A DNA stretch of 64,000 bases, from positions 620,001 to 684,000 of the forward strand of contig NZ_FOFI01000001.1 in the NCBI RefSeq assembly GCF_900110605.1. Reading direction: 5' to 3'. Source of the stretch: Epilithonimonas lactis (lineage in GTDB: Bacteria; Bacteroidota; Bacteroidia; Flavobacteriales; Weeksellaceae). Positions 47,489 through 55,645 of the stretch are shown one piece after another (within the stretch, counting starts at the first letter, position 1; each line of letters opens with the position of its first letter). A program made the position numbers and the translations under genes. Under the pieces are notes generated by a model, which did not search any database, had not been told where the DNA came from, and was given only the letters and a program-made list of their open reading frames with translations.

Positions 47489-47672
47489 TTGTGTTATAGT
47501 TTTGAATAGTTTTGTAATTTATAAAACATTCTTGAAATAATAAAATTAAATCATTTTTCAGTATAGTATTTGTGGAAATTTTAGCTTTTCAGTTTCTCAA
47601 AAAATCACGATATTTGCAAGCTTAAAGGTTCTGGAATTTTGAATTTCAAACCTCAAATTTCAAATCAATCAA

Positions 47673-50102
47673 ATGAAAATCTCAAATAATTGGCTTAAGG
47701 ATTATATCAAAACTGAACTTTCTACGGAGAAGATCAGTGCGTATCTTACAGACATCGGTCTGGAAGTGGAAGGCGTGGATAAATTCGAAAGCGTAAAAGG
47801 TAGCTTGGAAGGAATCGTTGTTGGCAAAGTTTTGACTTGCGAAAAACATCCAAATGCAGATAAACTCAACAAAACAACCGTCGATGTTGGCGGAAAAATT
47901 TTAGAGATTGTTTGTGGCGCACCAAATGTGGCTGAAGGACAAACCGTTCCCGTGGCAGTGGTTGGAACTAAGATCTATGCAAAAGACGGCACTTCTTTCG
48001 ATATCAAAAAAGCAAAGATCCGTGGCGAAGTTTCCGAAGGGATGATCTGCGCAGAAGACGAATTGGGTTTAAGCGATGATCACGGCGGAATTATGGTTTT
48101 GGATTCAGAAAAATTCGAAGTTGGAAAGAATTTCGCAGACTATTTTGAATTGACAAACGATGAGGTTTACGAGATCGGATTGACGCCCAACAGAACCGAC
48201 GCAATGTCACATTACGGCGTTGCCAGAGACTTGCAGGCTTTCTTGGTTTCCAATAACCTGAAATCAGAATTCACAAAAATCGAATCCAAAGTTTTAAATA
48301 TCGAAGGTTCTCACGATTTCAAATTACAAATAGAAAACTCTGAACTTACACCAAGATATTTGGGTGCAGTAATTGAAAATGTAGAAGTGAAGACTTCTCC
48401 AGATTGGTTGAAAGCAAGATTGAAAGCCATCGGACTTTCGCCGATCAATAATGTGGTAGATATTACCAATTATATCCTTCACGGCCTTGGACAACCGCTT
48501 CACGCTTTTGACGCAGACAAAATTGCAGACAAGGTCGTGAAAGTTGGAACAGTTCAGGAAGGAACAAAATTCAAAACTTTGGATGGTGTGGAAAGAACTT
48601 TAAACGGTTCCGAAATCATCATCAAAGATGGAAAAGACAATCCGCTTTGCATCGCCGGCGTTTTTGGCGGAAGTGAAAGTGGCGTTTCTTTTGAGACAAA
48701 AACGATATTTTTGGAAAGCGCTTACTTCAATCCGGTGGCAATCAGAAAAGCTTCGAAATTCCACGGACTCAATACCGACGCATCTTTCCGTTTCGAAAGA
48801 GGTGTGGATCCGAACAATGCAAGAACCGCTTTGACACACGCGATCCGGTTGATCGAGGAATTGGCTGGCGGAAAATTGGTTGGCGAAATCTTGGAAAGTT
48901 ATCCAGAGAAGATCAAAGACCATTACGTCGTTTTCAGATATTCGAAGATCGATCAGATTCTTGGAACTAAAATTCACAGAGAAAAGATCAAAGAGATTTT
49001 AAAGTCTTTGGAAATTACAATTCTTAATGAGATTCAAAACGGACTAGAATTATCGATTCCAGTTTACAGAGCCGATGTCACAAGAGAAATTGACGTCATC
49101 GAAGAAGTTCTAAGAATCTACGGTTACAACAAGATCGAAGCACCAAAGAAAATCTCCTTCACGCCTGTGAAATTGGATTTTGAAGATCAGGACGCTTTGG
49201 AAAACGCTTGGGCAAGGACTTTACAAGGAAACGGCTTCAACGAGGTGATGAACAATTCACTGACTTCTGTGAAAGACGAGACGGATGCAGTAAAGTTGTT
49301 GAATCCATTGAGCAACGATCTGGCATTTATGAGAAAGTCTTTGTTAGAAGGACTTTTGGGAAATGCGATCTACAATATCAACAGAAAATCAGCCGACATC
49401 AAGTTTTTCGAATTAGGGAAAATTTATCATAAAAAAGAATCAAGCGAAGCGTATCTTGACCAAAGGGAAAAAAAGTACGAAGAGAGAAAACAGTTAGCAA
49501 TTTTGACGACTGGGAGAGAAGTTGCAGAGAACTGGCTTCAGCCAAAAAGCGCGACAGATTTCTACCATTTGAAAGCTTATGTGAAAATTCTTTTGGAAAA
49601 ATTAAACCTTGACCTTCACGAATCCGCTTTGGAAGATCCACGTTTCTCCGACGCTTTGGAAATCTCGGCAGAAGGCAAAACTTTGGCAAGATTAGGGAAG
49701 GTTTCCCCACAATTGTTGAGGGATTTCGACATCAGCCAAGACGTTTTCTACGCAGAGATCGAACTGGAAAATTGCCAGTCTTTCAGAAGCAACGAAAACC
49801 TGAAATTTGTCGATATTCCAAAATTCAACAAGATCAGAAGAGACCTTGCGTTGTTGGTGGATAAGACGATTTCTTACTCAGAATTGTACGAGTTGGCGAA
49901 GAAGAACAAGTCGCCTTTCCTCAAGAAGATTAACCTTTTCGATGTTTACGAAGGCAAAAATCTTCCAGAAGGCAAGAAGTCCTACGCAATGAGTTTCGAA
50001 CTCTTGAACGAGGAGAAAACCTTGGAAGACAAAGACATCACAGAAGTAATGAACTCGCTCATCAAGTCCTTCACAAAAGAATTGAACGCAGAATTGAGAT
50101 AA
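47673..50102 (+). CDS. pheT: Phenylalanine--tRNA ligase beta subunit
   Basis: 809 residues, full length. It has the tRNA-binding EMAP/OB domain (GIVVGKVLTCEKHPNADKLN, VCGAPNVAEG), B3/B4 with LTPNRTDAMSHYGVARDL, B5 with KIHREKIKEILKSLEI, the catalytic-like core (VIEEVLRIYGYNKIE) and the C-terminal ferredoxin-fold anticodon-binding domain (FVDIPKFNKIRRDLALLV). It pairs with PheS, whose gene is not next to it. It sits some 10 kb from the two tRNA-Phe genes. Confidence 0.97.
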   Translation: MKISNNWLKDYIKTELSTEKISAYLTDIGLEVEGVDKFESVKGSLEGIVVGKVLTCEKHPNADKLNKTTVDVGGKILEIVCGAPNVAEGQTVPVAVVGTKIYAKDGTSFDIKKAKIRGEVSEGMICAEDELGLSDDHGGIMVLDSEKFEVGKNFADYFELTNDEVYEIGLTPNRTDAMSHYGVARDLQAFLVSNNLKSEFTKIESKVLNIEGSHDFKLQIENSELTPRYLGAVIENVEVKTSPDWLKARLKAIGLSPINNVVDITNYILHGLGQPLHAFDADKIADKVVKVGTVQEGTKFKTLDGVERTLNGSEIIIKDGKDNPLCIAGVFGGSESGVSFETKTIFLESAYFNPVAIRKASKFHGLNTDASFRFERGVDPNNARTALTHAIRLIEELAGGKLVGEILESYPEKIKDHYVVFRYSKIDQILGTKIHREKIKEILKSLEITILNEIQNGLELSIPVYRADVTREIDVIEEVLRIYGYNKIEAPKKISFTPVKLDFEDQDALENAWARTLQGNGFNEVMNNSLTSVKDETDAVKLLNPLSNDLAFMRKSLLEGLLGNAIYNINRKSADIKFFELGKIYHKKESSEAYLDQREKKYEERKQLAILTTGREVAENWLQPKSATDFYHLKAYVKILLEKLNLDLHESALEDPRFSDALEISAEGKTLARLGKVSPQLLRDFDISQDVFYAEIELENCQSFRSNENLKFVDIPKFNKIRRDLALLVDKTISYSELYELAKKNKSPFLKKINLFDVYEGKNLPEGKKSYAMSFELLNEEKTLEDKDITEVMNSLIKSFTKELNAELR

Positions 50103-50127
50103 AATAAAAAAATCTTAGATATATATA

Positions 50128-50167
50128 AAAACCCAGTCATAGTTTCCAATTATGGCTGGGTTTTTTC
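50128..50167 (+). terminator. Terminator after pheT
   Basis: AACCCAGTCATA / TATGGCTGGGTT stem of 12 pairs with one G-T, followed by a T run. Confidence 0.85.
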
Positions 50168-50182
50168 TTTAAAAACTTTTTA

Positions 50183-50292
50183 GGAGCTTGATCCCGCTAT
50201 CCACTATATCTTTTTTGCTTTTACATATTTTGTAATCAAAAGAAAGTTTGTACCAAAAAGCAAAAAAGGATGCCGTTCCTATCGGGGCTATG
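50183..50292. repeat. Dispersed hairpin element A
   Basis: The exact inverted repeat CTTTTTTGCTTTT (50211-50223) / AAAAGCAAAAAAG (50257-50269) is flanked by weaker complementary GC-richer ends (GATCCCGCTATCC on the left, GGATGCCGTTCCTATCGGGG on the right). A related element is at 56891-56985. Noncoding; it lies between the pheT terminator and the hemN promoter. Confidence 0.55.
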
Positions 50293-50385
50293 GACTTTGT
50301 CGTTTTATAGAAATTTGGACATCCGTTATAGAAACTACCAATCAAAAGTCATCCTAATTCAAATTCATTCCAAACTCAAATTTTG

Positions 50386-50393
50386 TAACTTTG
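50386..50393 (+). promoter_or_regulatory. -7 box TAACTTTG of hemN, start codon at the predicted +1
   Basis: TAACTTTG matches TAnnTTTG and ends only 5 bases before the ATG at 50399, so transcription should begin at or next to the start codon (leaderless). Confidence 0.55.
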
Positions 50394-50398
50394 CTCCA

Positions 50399-51757
50399 AT
50401 GAATTCTTTAGTTGACAAATACAATATTCCTGGTCCGCGTTACACCTCTTACCCGACTGTTCCTTATTGGAATGAGGAAGGTTTTACCGCAGATCTTTGG
50501 AAAAAATCAGTAATAAGATCTTTCTCGGAAAGCAATTCTGAGGAAGGGATTTCCATTTATATTCACCTGCCTTTTTGTGAGGCGCTTTGTACGTTTTGTG
50601 CGTGTCACAAGAGAATCACAAAGCAACATTCGGTAGAAGTTCCATATCTGGAAAGCGTTTTGAAGGAGTGGAAATTGTACTTGCAATTGTTCGATCACAA
50701 ACCAAAACTGAAAGAACTTCATCTTGGAGGTGGAACTCCGACTTTCTTCTCACCAGAAAATTTGAGAACACTTTTACAAGGCATTTTTGATACTGTAGAA
50801 ATTGCCGAAGATCAGGAATTCAGCTTTGAAGGTCATCCGAATAATACAACTCGTGAACATCTTCAAACCTTGTTTGATTTAGGATTTACGAGAGTTAGTT
50901 TTGGTGTTCAGGATTATGATCCGAAAGTTCAGAAGGCGATCAACAGAATTCAGCCTTTCGAAAATGTCGAAAATGTGACCAATTGGGCAAGAGAAATTGG
51001 CTACAAAGGCGTGAGTCACGATTTGATCTTCGGATTGCCACATCAGACTTGGGAAGCCATGGAATTCACGATCCGTAAAACAATGGAATTGAAACCAGAC
51101 CGATTGGCATTTTATTCTTATGCGCACGTGCCGTGGGTAAAAGGCGTTGGACAACGTGGTTTCGATGAAAATGATTTGCCAAGTGGCGACGAAAAACGAA
51201 GACTTTACGAAGACGGAAAAAAATTATTGGAAGATCTTGGATACATAGAAATTGGGATGGATCATTTCTCTTTGGAACATGATGATCTTTATCAATCTCA
51301 AATCCAGAAAAAACTGCACCGTAATTTTATGGGTTACACGTCCAGCAAAACCCAGCTGATGGTTGGTTTGGGAATGTCCGCGATTTCAGATTCCTGGTAC
51401 GCGTTTGCTCAGAACGTTAAAACGGTGGAGGAATATCAGAAATTGGTGGAAGAAGGACAAATTCCTGTTTTCCGAGGCCATATTTTGGATGCAGAGGATC
51501 TGAATATCAGAAAACATATTTTAAATCTGATGTGTCAGCTGGAAACCAGTTGGAATCTGCAGAATTCTTTCCCAGAGATTGAAAACTCCATTGAAAAACT
51601 GAAAGAAATGGAATCTGATGGATTGGTAGAAATTTCGAAAAATCAAATTAAGATCACGGAAAAAGGAAGAGCTTTCACGAGAAATGTCGCGATGGTCTTT
51701 GACCTCAGAATGTTGAGAAATAAACCGGAAACACGGATTTTTTCGATGACGATATAG
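50399..51757 (+). CDS. hemN: Oxygen-independent coproporphyrinogen III oxidase
   Basis: 452 residues from the ATG at 50399; a longer frame from 50270 would begin in the repeat element and cross the promoter. HemN features: KYNIPGPRYTSYPTVPYW at the N-terminus, radical-SAM cluster C60-x3-C64-x2-C67 (HLPFCEALCTFCACHKR), HLGGGTPTFFS, SFGVQDYDPKVQKAINRIQP and FYSYAHVPWVKGVGQRGF. It oxidatively decarboxylates coproporphyrinogen III without oxygen in haem synthesis. The opening Pro-Tyr-Ser region is that of HemN proper rather than HemW. Confidence 0.94.
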   Translation: MNSLVDKYNIPGPRYTSYPTVPYWNEEGFTADLWKKSVIRSFSESNSEEGISIYIHLPFCEALCTFCACHKRITKQHSVEVPYLESVLKEWKLYLQLFDHKPKLKELHLGGGTPTFFSPENLRTLLQGIFDTVEIAEDQEFSFEGHPNNTTREHLQTLFDLGFTRVSFGVQDYDPKVQKAINRIQPFENVENVTNWAREIGYKGVSHDLIFGLPHQTWEAMEFTIRKTMELKPDRLAFYSYAHVPWVKGVGQRGFDENDLPSGDEKRRLYEDGKKLLEDLGYIEIGMDHFSLEHDDLYQSQIQKKLHRNFMGYTSSKTQLMVGLGMSAISDSWYAFAQNVKTVEEYQKLVEEGQIPVFRGHILDAEDLNIRKHILNLMCQLETSWNLQNSFPEIENSIEKLKEMESDGLVEISKNQIKITEKGRAFTRNVAMVFDLRMLRNKPETRIFSMTI

Positions 51758-51762
51758 CATTT

Positions 51763-51794
51763 AAAGGAAGTTTTCATTAACTTCCTTTTTTATT
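51763..51794 (+). terminator. Terminator after hemN
   Basis: AAAGGAAGTT / AACTTCCTTT perfect 10-pair stem with a six-base loop, then T residues, starting 6 bases after the stop. Confidence 0.85.
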
Positions 51795-51810
51795 TTAATT
51801 CAATCTCAAA

Positions 51811-52638
51811 ATGAACTTGATCAAACAAAAAAATATTGTTCTAAAAGGTGAAAGAGAATTCTTGGCGGATGCCTTTTTTCCGGAATCAGAAGAAAAGCTT
51901 CCACTAATAATATTTGTTCATGGTTACAAAGGCTACAAGGATTGGGGAACTTGGAAATTGATGGGAGAGAAGTTGGCGAATGCAGGATTTTATTTTGTGA
52001 AATTCAATATGTCGCATAATGGAACCACGATCGAAGACCCAAACAACTTTGGCGATCTGGAAGCTTTTGGACAAAATAATTATTCCAAAGAATTAGATGA
52101 TCTGGAAATTGTCATCGATCATTTCAAAAATCAAAAAGAAGTTGACGCTGAAAATATAACGTTGTTGGGTCACAGCCGAGGTGGCGGAAGTTCGATTGTT
52201 AAAGCTTCAGAAAATAAAAGCATTACCAAATTAATGACGCTTGCAAGTGTTTCGACGCTTGACAGATTTCCAAAAGATGAAGCCTTTGAAAACTGGAAAA
52301 GAGATGGCGTATATTTCATCGAAAATGCCAGAACCAAGCAAAAAATGCCTCATTACTTTCAATTCTACAAAGATTATGAAAATAATAGGGAAAGATTTGA
52401 TATTGAAGAATCTTGTAAAAATCTGAAAATTTCGGCTTTATTCATTCACGGAACTGATGACGAAGCGGTTGCAATCGACCATTCCGAAAATCTACATCAT
52501 TGGACAAAGGATTCACAGTTCAAAATGATAGAAAAAACCGGTCATACTTTTGGCGCAAAAGAACCATGGGAAAGTGATATTTTACCCAAGGAATTAGATG
52601 AAGCCGTTGAAATGTGTATTGATTTTCTAAAGTCCTAA
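51811..52638 (+). CDS. Alpha/beta hydrolase
   Basis: 275 residues. The oxyanion region is LIIFVHGYKGYKDWG, the nucleophile elbow LLGHSRGGGSS puts Ser at about residue 122, the acid lies in LFIHGTDDEAV, and the base in EKTGHTFGAKEPW. No signal peptide. It belongs to the dienelactone-hydrolase/acyl-peptidase-like esterases; substrate unknown. Confidence 0.88.
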   Translation: MNLIKQKNIVLKGEREFLADAFFPESEEKLPLIIFVHGYKGYKDWGTWKLMGEKLANAGFYFVKFNMSHNGTTIEDPNNFGDLEAFGQNNYSKELDDLEIVIDHFKNQKEVDAENITLLGHSRGGGSSIVKASENKSITKLMTLASVSTLDRFPKDEAFENWKRDGVYFIENARTKQKMPHYFQFYKDYENNRERFDIEESCKNLKISALFIHGTDDEAVAIDHSENLHHWTKDSQFKMIEKTGHTFGAKEPWESDILPKELDEAVEMCIDFLKS

Positions 52639-52665
52639 AACTTTACCCCTGAATTATTAAAAAAA

Positions 52666-53133
52666 TTATTTCTTCTTTTTGATCAAGTTGTTGTTCTCGA
52701 TCCAGCGTTTGTTGGTGTTGATATCTTTTAGATACCAAATGTCACCAGCATTCATAATGTAAAGATTGTATACCAAGGGCATCGCAATTTTTTTTCCTTC
52801 TAGAAAGTTGGCATTGACAGAAACTGCATTTTTCTTACGGATGTAATCGCCACTGAAAATATTAGAAAAACTTTGACCACTTGATTTGTCATCGATCAAT
52901 TCGATCAATGTCAAACTTCCATCAGCATTGAATTCCAAAACATGACGCTCACCGTGATCTTCGAAATCTTCTACCAAAACGAACTTTTTCCCTTTGAGGT
53001 CGTAGCTGCTAGCATCTTTTAATTTTTTGCCTTTCTCCTCGATTTTTTCAAGGATCTTATTGATGCCGGAGAAATCTTGTGAATAAAAGTAAACGGAGGA
53101 AAGTAAGCTTAGGAAGAAAATTGTTTTTTTCAT
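52666..53133 (-). CDS. Hypothetical secreted protein
   Basis: 155 residues from ATG 53133 (MKKTIFFLSLLSSVYFYSQ), chosen because it gives a clear signal peptide; an upstream ATG adds 22 unconserved residues. A helical charged part (residues 25-45) leads into a beta-rich domain with YDLKGKKFVLVEDFEDHGERH and ends in IKKKK. No known family. Convergent with the hydrolase gene. Confidence 0.7.
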   Translation of the reverse strand: MKKTIFFLSLLSSVYFYSQDFSGINKILEKIEEKGKKLKDASSYDLKGKKFVLVEDFEDHGERHVLEFNADGSLTLIELIDDKSSGQSFSNIFSGDYIRKKNAVSVNANFLEGKKIAMPLVYNLYIMNAGDIWYLKDINTNKRWIENNNLIKKKK

Positions 53134-53221
53134 TTTATAGGTTGTGTTTTGAGTTACAAAAATAGGCAATTGCAGAGATGAAGGCAAATCTTTTACCAAA
53201 ATAATAAAACGGATTTTTGAT

Positions 53222-53229
53222 TATCTTTG
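53222..53229 (+). promoter_or_regulatory. -7 box TATCTTTG of queD, start codon at the predicted +1
   Basis: TATCTTTG matches TAnnTTTG, with the ATG of queD 4 bases after it at 53234; the message is predicted leaderless. Confidence 0.55.
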
Positions 53230-53233
53230 CAGA

Positions 53234-53677
53234 ATGATAAGGATAACCAAGATCTTCACTTTCGAGACCGCTCACGTGCTTTACAATTATGATGGGAAAT
53301 GCAAAAATATGCATGGCCATTCGTATAAATTATTTGTCACGGTCAAAGGAGAACCGATTGACGATCTGGAAAACCAGAAGAACGGGATGGTTGTGGATTT
53401 TGGTGATATCAAGAAAATTGTAAAGGATGAGATCGTGGATTTGTGGGATCATTCGGTTTTGGTGAATGGCGCTTCTCCGCACAAAACACTTGGTGAAAGT
53501 CTCCAAGATCAAGGTCATAAAGTGATCTTCTGTGATTACCAGCCAACTTGCGAGAATATGCTGTACGAGATTGCTTCCAAGATCAAATCAAAACTTCCAA
53601 GCCATGTGCAGTTGGCCTATCTCAAACTTCACGAGACCGAAAATTCCTACGGTGAATGGTTAGCCGAGGAGAATTGA
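53234..53677 (+). CDS. queD: 6-Carboxytetrahydropterin synthase
   Basis: 147 residues. QueD/PTPS fold: FTFETAHVLYNYDGKCKNMHGHSYKLFVTV supplies the zinc histidines (AH and HGH) and the catalytic Cys of the CxxxHGH form; MVVDFGDIKKIV and LWDHSVLVNG are also typical, as is LHETENSYGEW near the end. It makes 6-carboxytetrahydropterin in queuosine/7-deazaguanine synthesis. No other que gene is adjacent. Confidence 0.93.
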   Translation: MIRITKIFTFETAHVLYNYDGKCKNMHGHSYKLFVTVKGEPIDDLENQKNGMVVDFGDIKKIVKDEIVDLWDHSVLVNGASPHKTLGESLQDQGHKVIFCDYQPTCENMLYEIASKIKSKLPSHVQLAYLKLHETENSYGEWLAEEN

Positions 53678-53718
53678 TTTTCATATACATAATTTTTTAT
53701 CATTTTTTTTGTTGAATA

Positions 53719-53749
53719 TTTGGAGTATTAATAAATTTTAATACTTTTG
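53719..53749 (+). promoter_or_regulatory. Promoter of the outer-membrane barrel gene
   Basis: TTTG (53719-53722), 19 bases, TACTTTTG (53742-53749): both elements and spacing match the Bacteroidota consensus. The start codon is 21 bases further on. Confidence 0.75.
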
Positions 53750-53770
53750 CACCCTAAAATTTAACAAACT

Positions 53771-54400
53771 ATGAAAAAATTATTAGTTCTAGGTGCGATT
53801 GCACTTTTCGGAGCAATGAACGCTCAAACAGAAAAAGGATCATGGGTTGTAGGTGGTTCTACTACCTTAGGATTTAATTCCGCCAACACAAAGTATAAGT
53901 ATGATAACAACTCCACAGATGGACCAAAAGTATCAACTTTTACAATCACACCTTCAGCGGGTTACTTTGTGATCGATAAATTAGCTATTGGTATTGATTT
54001 AGGTTACACATCACTTACTACAAAAATGGAGGACACTTTTATGGGGACAAATTACTCTGCAAAAACCACATTGTCCACATTTTCTATCTTGCCAACTGCA
54101 ACTTACTACTTTAAATCAGACTCTAAAGTTTTACCTTATTTAGGTGCTAGTGCAGGATATTCTACTTCTAAAGAAAAATTCACACAGACTGGAACAGGGT
54201 CTAACAATTACGAAGATAACCTGAACGGATTTGCTTGGAAAGGAAAAGGTGGAATTGTTTTTCTTATCACACCTTCAATCGGTATCGACCTTGGGGTTTC
54301 TTACATGGGAACTAACGGGAAGTACGATGATGACAGCGATGTGAAAGTACAAACAAACACTTTCGGTGTAAACGCTGGTATTTCAGTTTTCTTGAAATAA
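53771..54400 (+). CDS. Outer membrane beta-barrel protein
   Basis: 209 residues. Signal peptide MKKLLVLGAIALFGAMNAQ, then alternating hydrophobic strands (GSWVVGGSTTLGF, LAIGIDLGYTSL, FSILPTATYYF, LPYLGASAGYST) of an 8- to 10-stranded barrel, ending in the aromatic/hydrophobic ISVFLK. The family (OmpW/OprF-N-like, PorT-like) is structural or a small channel; the substrate is not known. Strong promoter, own terminator. Confidence 0.87.
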   Translation: MKKLLVLGAIALFGAMNAQTEKGSWVVGGSTTLGFNSANTKYKYDNNSTDGPKVSTFTITPSAGYFVIDKLAIGIDLGYTSLTTKMEDTFMGTNYSAKTTLSTFSILPTATYYFKSDSKVLPYLGASAGYSTSKEKFTQTGTGSNNYEDNLNGFAWKGKGGIVFLITPSIGIDLGVSYMGTNGKYDDDSDVKVQTNTFGVNAGISVFLK

Positions 54401-54416
54401 TAGAATGATAAAAAAC

Positions 54417-54446
54417 AAAAACCTCGCAACTCGCGAGGTTTTTTTT
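54417..54446. terminator. Bidirectional terminator between the barrel gene and namZ
   Basis: AACCTCGC / GCGAGGTT stem with a five-base loop and A and T tails. The T tail overlaps the stop codon of the minus-strand gene at 54445. Confidence 0.85.
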
Positions 54447-55641
54447 AGTTTGGATAAGAAATATATTTCTGTCTTATCTTTTCAAAATTTTCTAGATCTT
54501 TTTTCCAGCTTTCGCGTATTTCTTTTTCAGATTTTCCACCGATCATTTGCTTTCGCAATTCGTCACTTCCAGCTAACTTATCGAAGAAGAGATTTTTTAG
54601 GAAATAATTTTGCTGCGGATTTTTATAATCTTTATACGATTTTAAAAGCCACTCGAGGTTCAAACTGCGTAGGTCTTTGTCGTAATTGCTGAGGTTTTCT
54701 CCATAGCAAAGTTTTCCATTGAGGAAAGGGTCTTTGGCGCCAGAAGTTGGTTTCGGCGTGAATTGATAATCAAAACTTTTCGTCCAAGGACTTCCATAGA
54801 TCTGGAAAGGTAATTCCGTTCCGCGTCCAACAGAAACCTGCGTGCCTTCGAAGAAACAAAGACTTGGATAGAGATTGATGGATTTGTCATTAGGTAGGTT
54901 TGGAGACGGCTTATCCAATACGCCATATCGTTTTTGCTTGTGATAATTCAGCATCGGGATCACAGTATATTTTGCGGTCACATTATTCCTTAGCCACTTT
55001 TCACCGTTCACCATGTTTCCATATTCTCCGATTGTGAGTCCGTAAACGACAGGAACATTGTGAAGTCCGATAAAGCTTTTCCATTGGTTTCGCATCATCG
55101 GGCCATCTGTGTAGCCGTCGTGTGGATTTGGTCTGTCGAGGACGATGACCTCGATATTATTTTCAGCCGCCGCTTCCATGATGTAAGTCAAAGTCGAAAT
55201 ATAAGTGTAAAACCTCACGCCCACATCTTGGATATCAAACAAGATCACGTCTGCACCTTTCAGATACTCTGCTTTTGGCTTCTTGTTGTCGCCGTAGAGG
55301 GAAACGATTGGTAATCCTGTTTTTGTATCCACGCCGCTTTTCACGTGTTCGCCTGCGTCGGCAGTTCCACGGAAGCCATGTTCTGGTGCGAAGATGGATT
55401 TGATCTTGACCTTATTCTCGACCAAAAAGTCCACCAGATGTTTTTTATCTTTCAAAAGACTGGTCTGGTTGGCTGCGATGATCACATTTTTATTCTTCAA
55501 AAGTGGAAGATACAGTTCTGGTCTGTCGGCAGCTGTCGCAAACCGCTCTTTTGCAGCATTCTGAGAACGCATTAAAGTGATTGAACTAAAATAAATTAGC
55601 AGGATAAAAACTAAAGTTTTATTTTTGAGGCTTAAAATCAT
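54445..55641 (-). CDS. NamZ-like exo-beta-N-acetylmuramidase (DUF1343)
   Basis: 398 residues from ATG 55641, which gives a hydrophobic signal sequence (LVFILLIYFSSITL); a longer frame to 55719 would reach into the divergent gene. DUF1343 hallmarks are NVIIAANQTSLL, SIFAPEHGFRGTADAGE, GLPIVSLYG, ADVILFDIQDVGVRFYTYIST, VLDRPNPHDG and FFEGTQVSVGRGTELPF. NamZ of Bacillus releases N-acetylmuramic acid from peptidoglycan fragments, so a role in wall recycling is likely. The annotation rests on family. Confidence 0.88.
   Translation of the reverse strand: MILSLKNKTLVFILLIYFSSITLMRSQNAAKERFATAADRPELYLPLLKNKNVIIAANQTSLLKDKKHLVDFLVENKVKIKSIFAPEHGFRGTADAGEHVKSGVDTKTGLPIVSLYGDNKKPKAEYLKGADVILFDIQDVGVRFYTYISTLTYIMEAAAENNIEVIVLDRPNPHDGYTDGPMMRNQWKSFIGLHNVPVVYGLTIGEYGNMVNGEKWLRNNVTAKYTVIPMLNYHKQKRYGVLDKPSPNLPNDKSINLYPSLCFFEGTQVSVGRGTELPFQIYGSPWTKSFDYQFTPKPTSGAKDPFLNGKLCYGENLSNYDKDLRSLNLEWLLKSYKDYKNPQQNYFLKNLFFDKLAGSDELRKQMIGGKSEKEIRESWKKDLENFEKIRQKYISYPN
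55620..55627 (+). promoter_or_regulatory. -7 box TATTTTTG for the FtsX-like gene, inside namZ
   Basis: TATTTTTG matches TAnnTTTG. It lies within the 5' end of the divergent namZ gene and covers an alternative TTG start at 55625, which makes the TTG at 55646 the better start. Confidence 0.5.
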
Positions 55642-55645
55642 TGAT

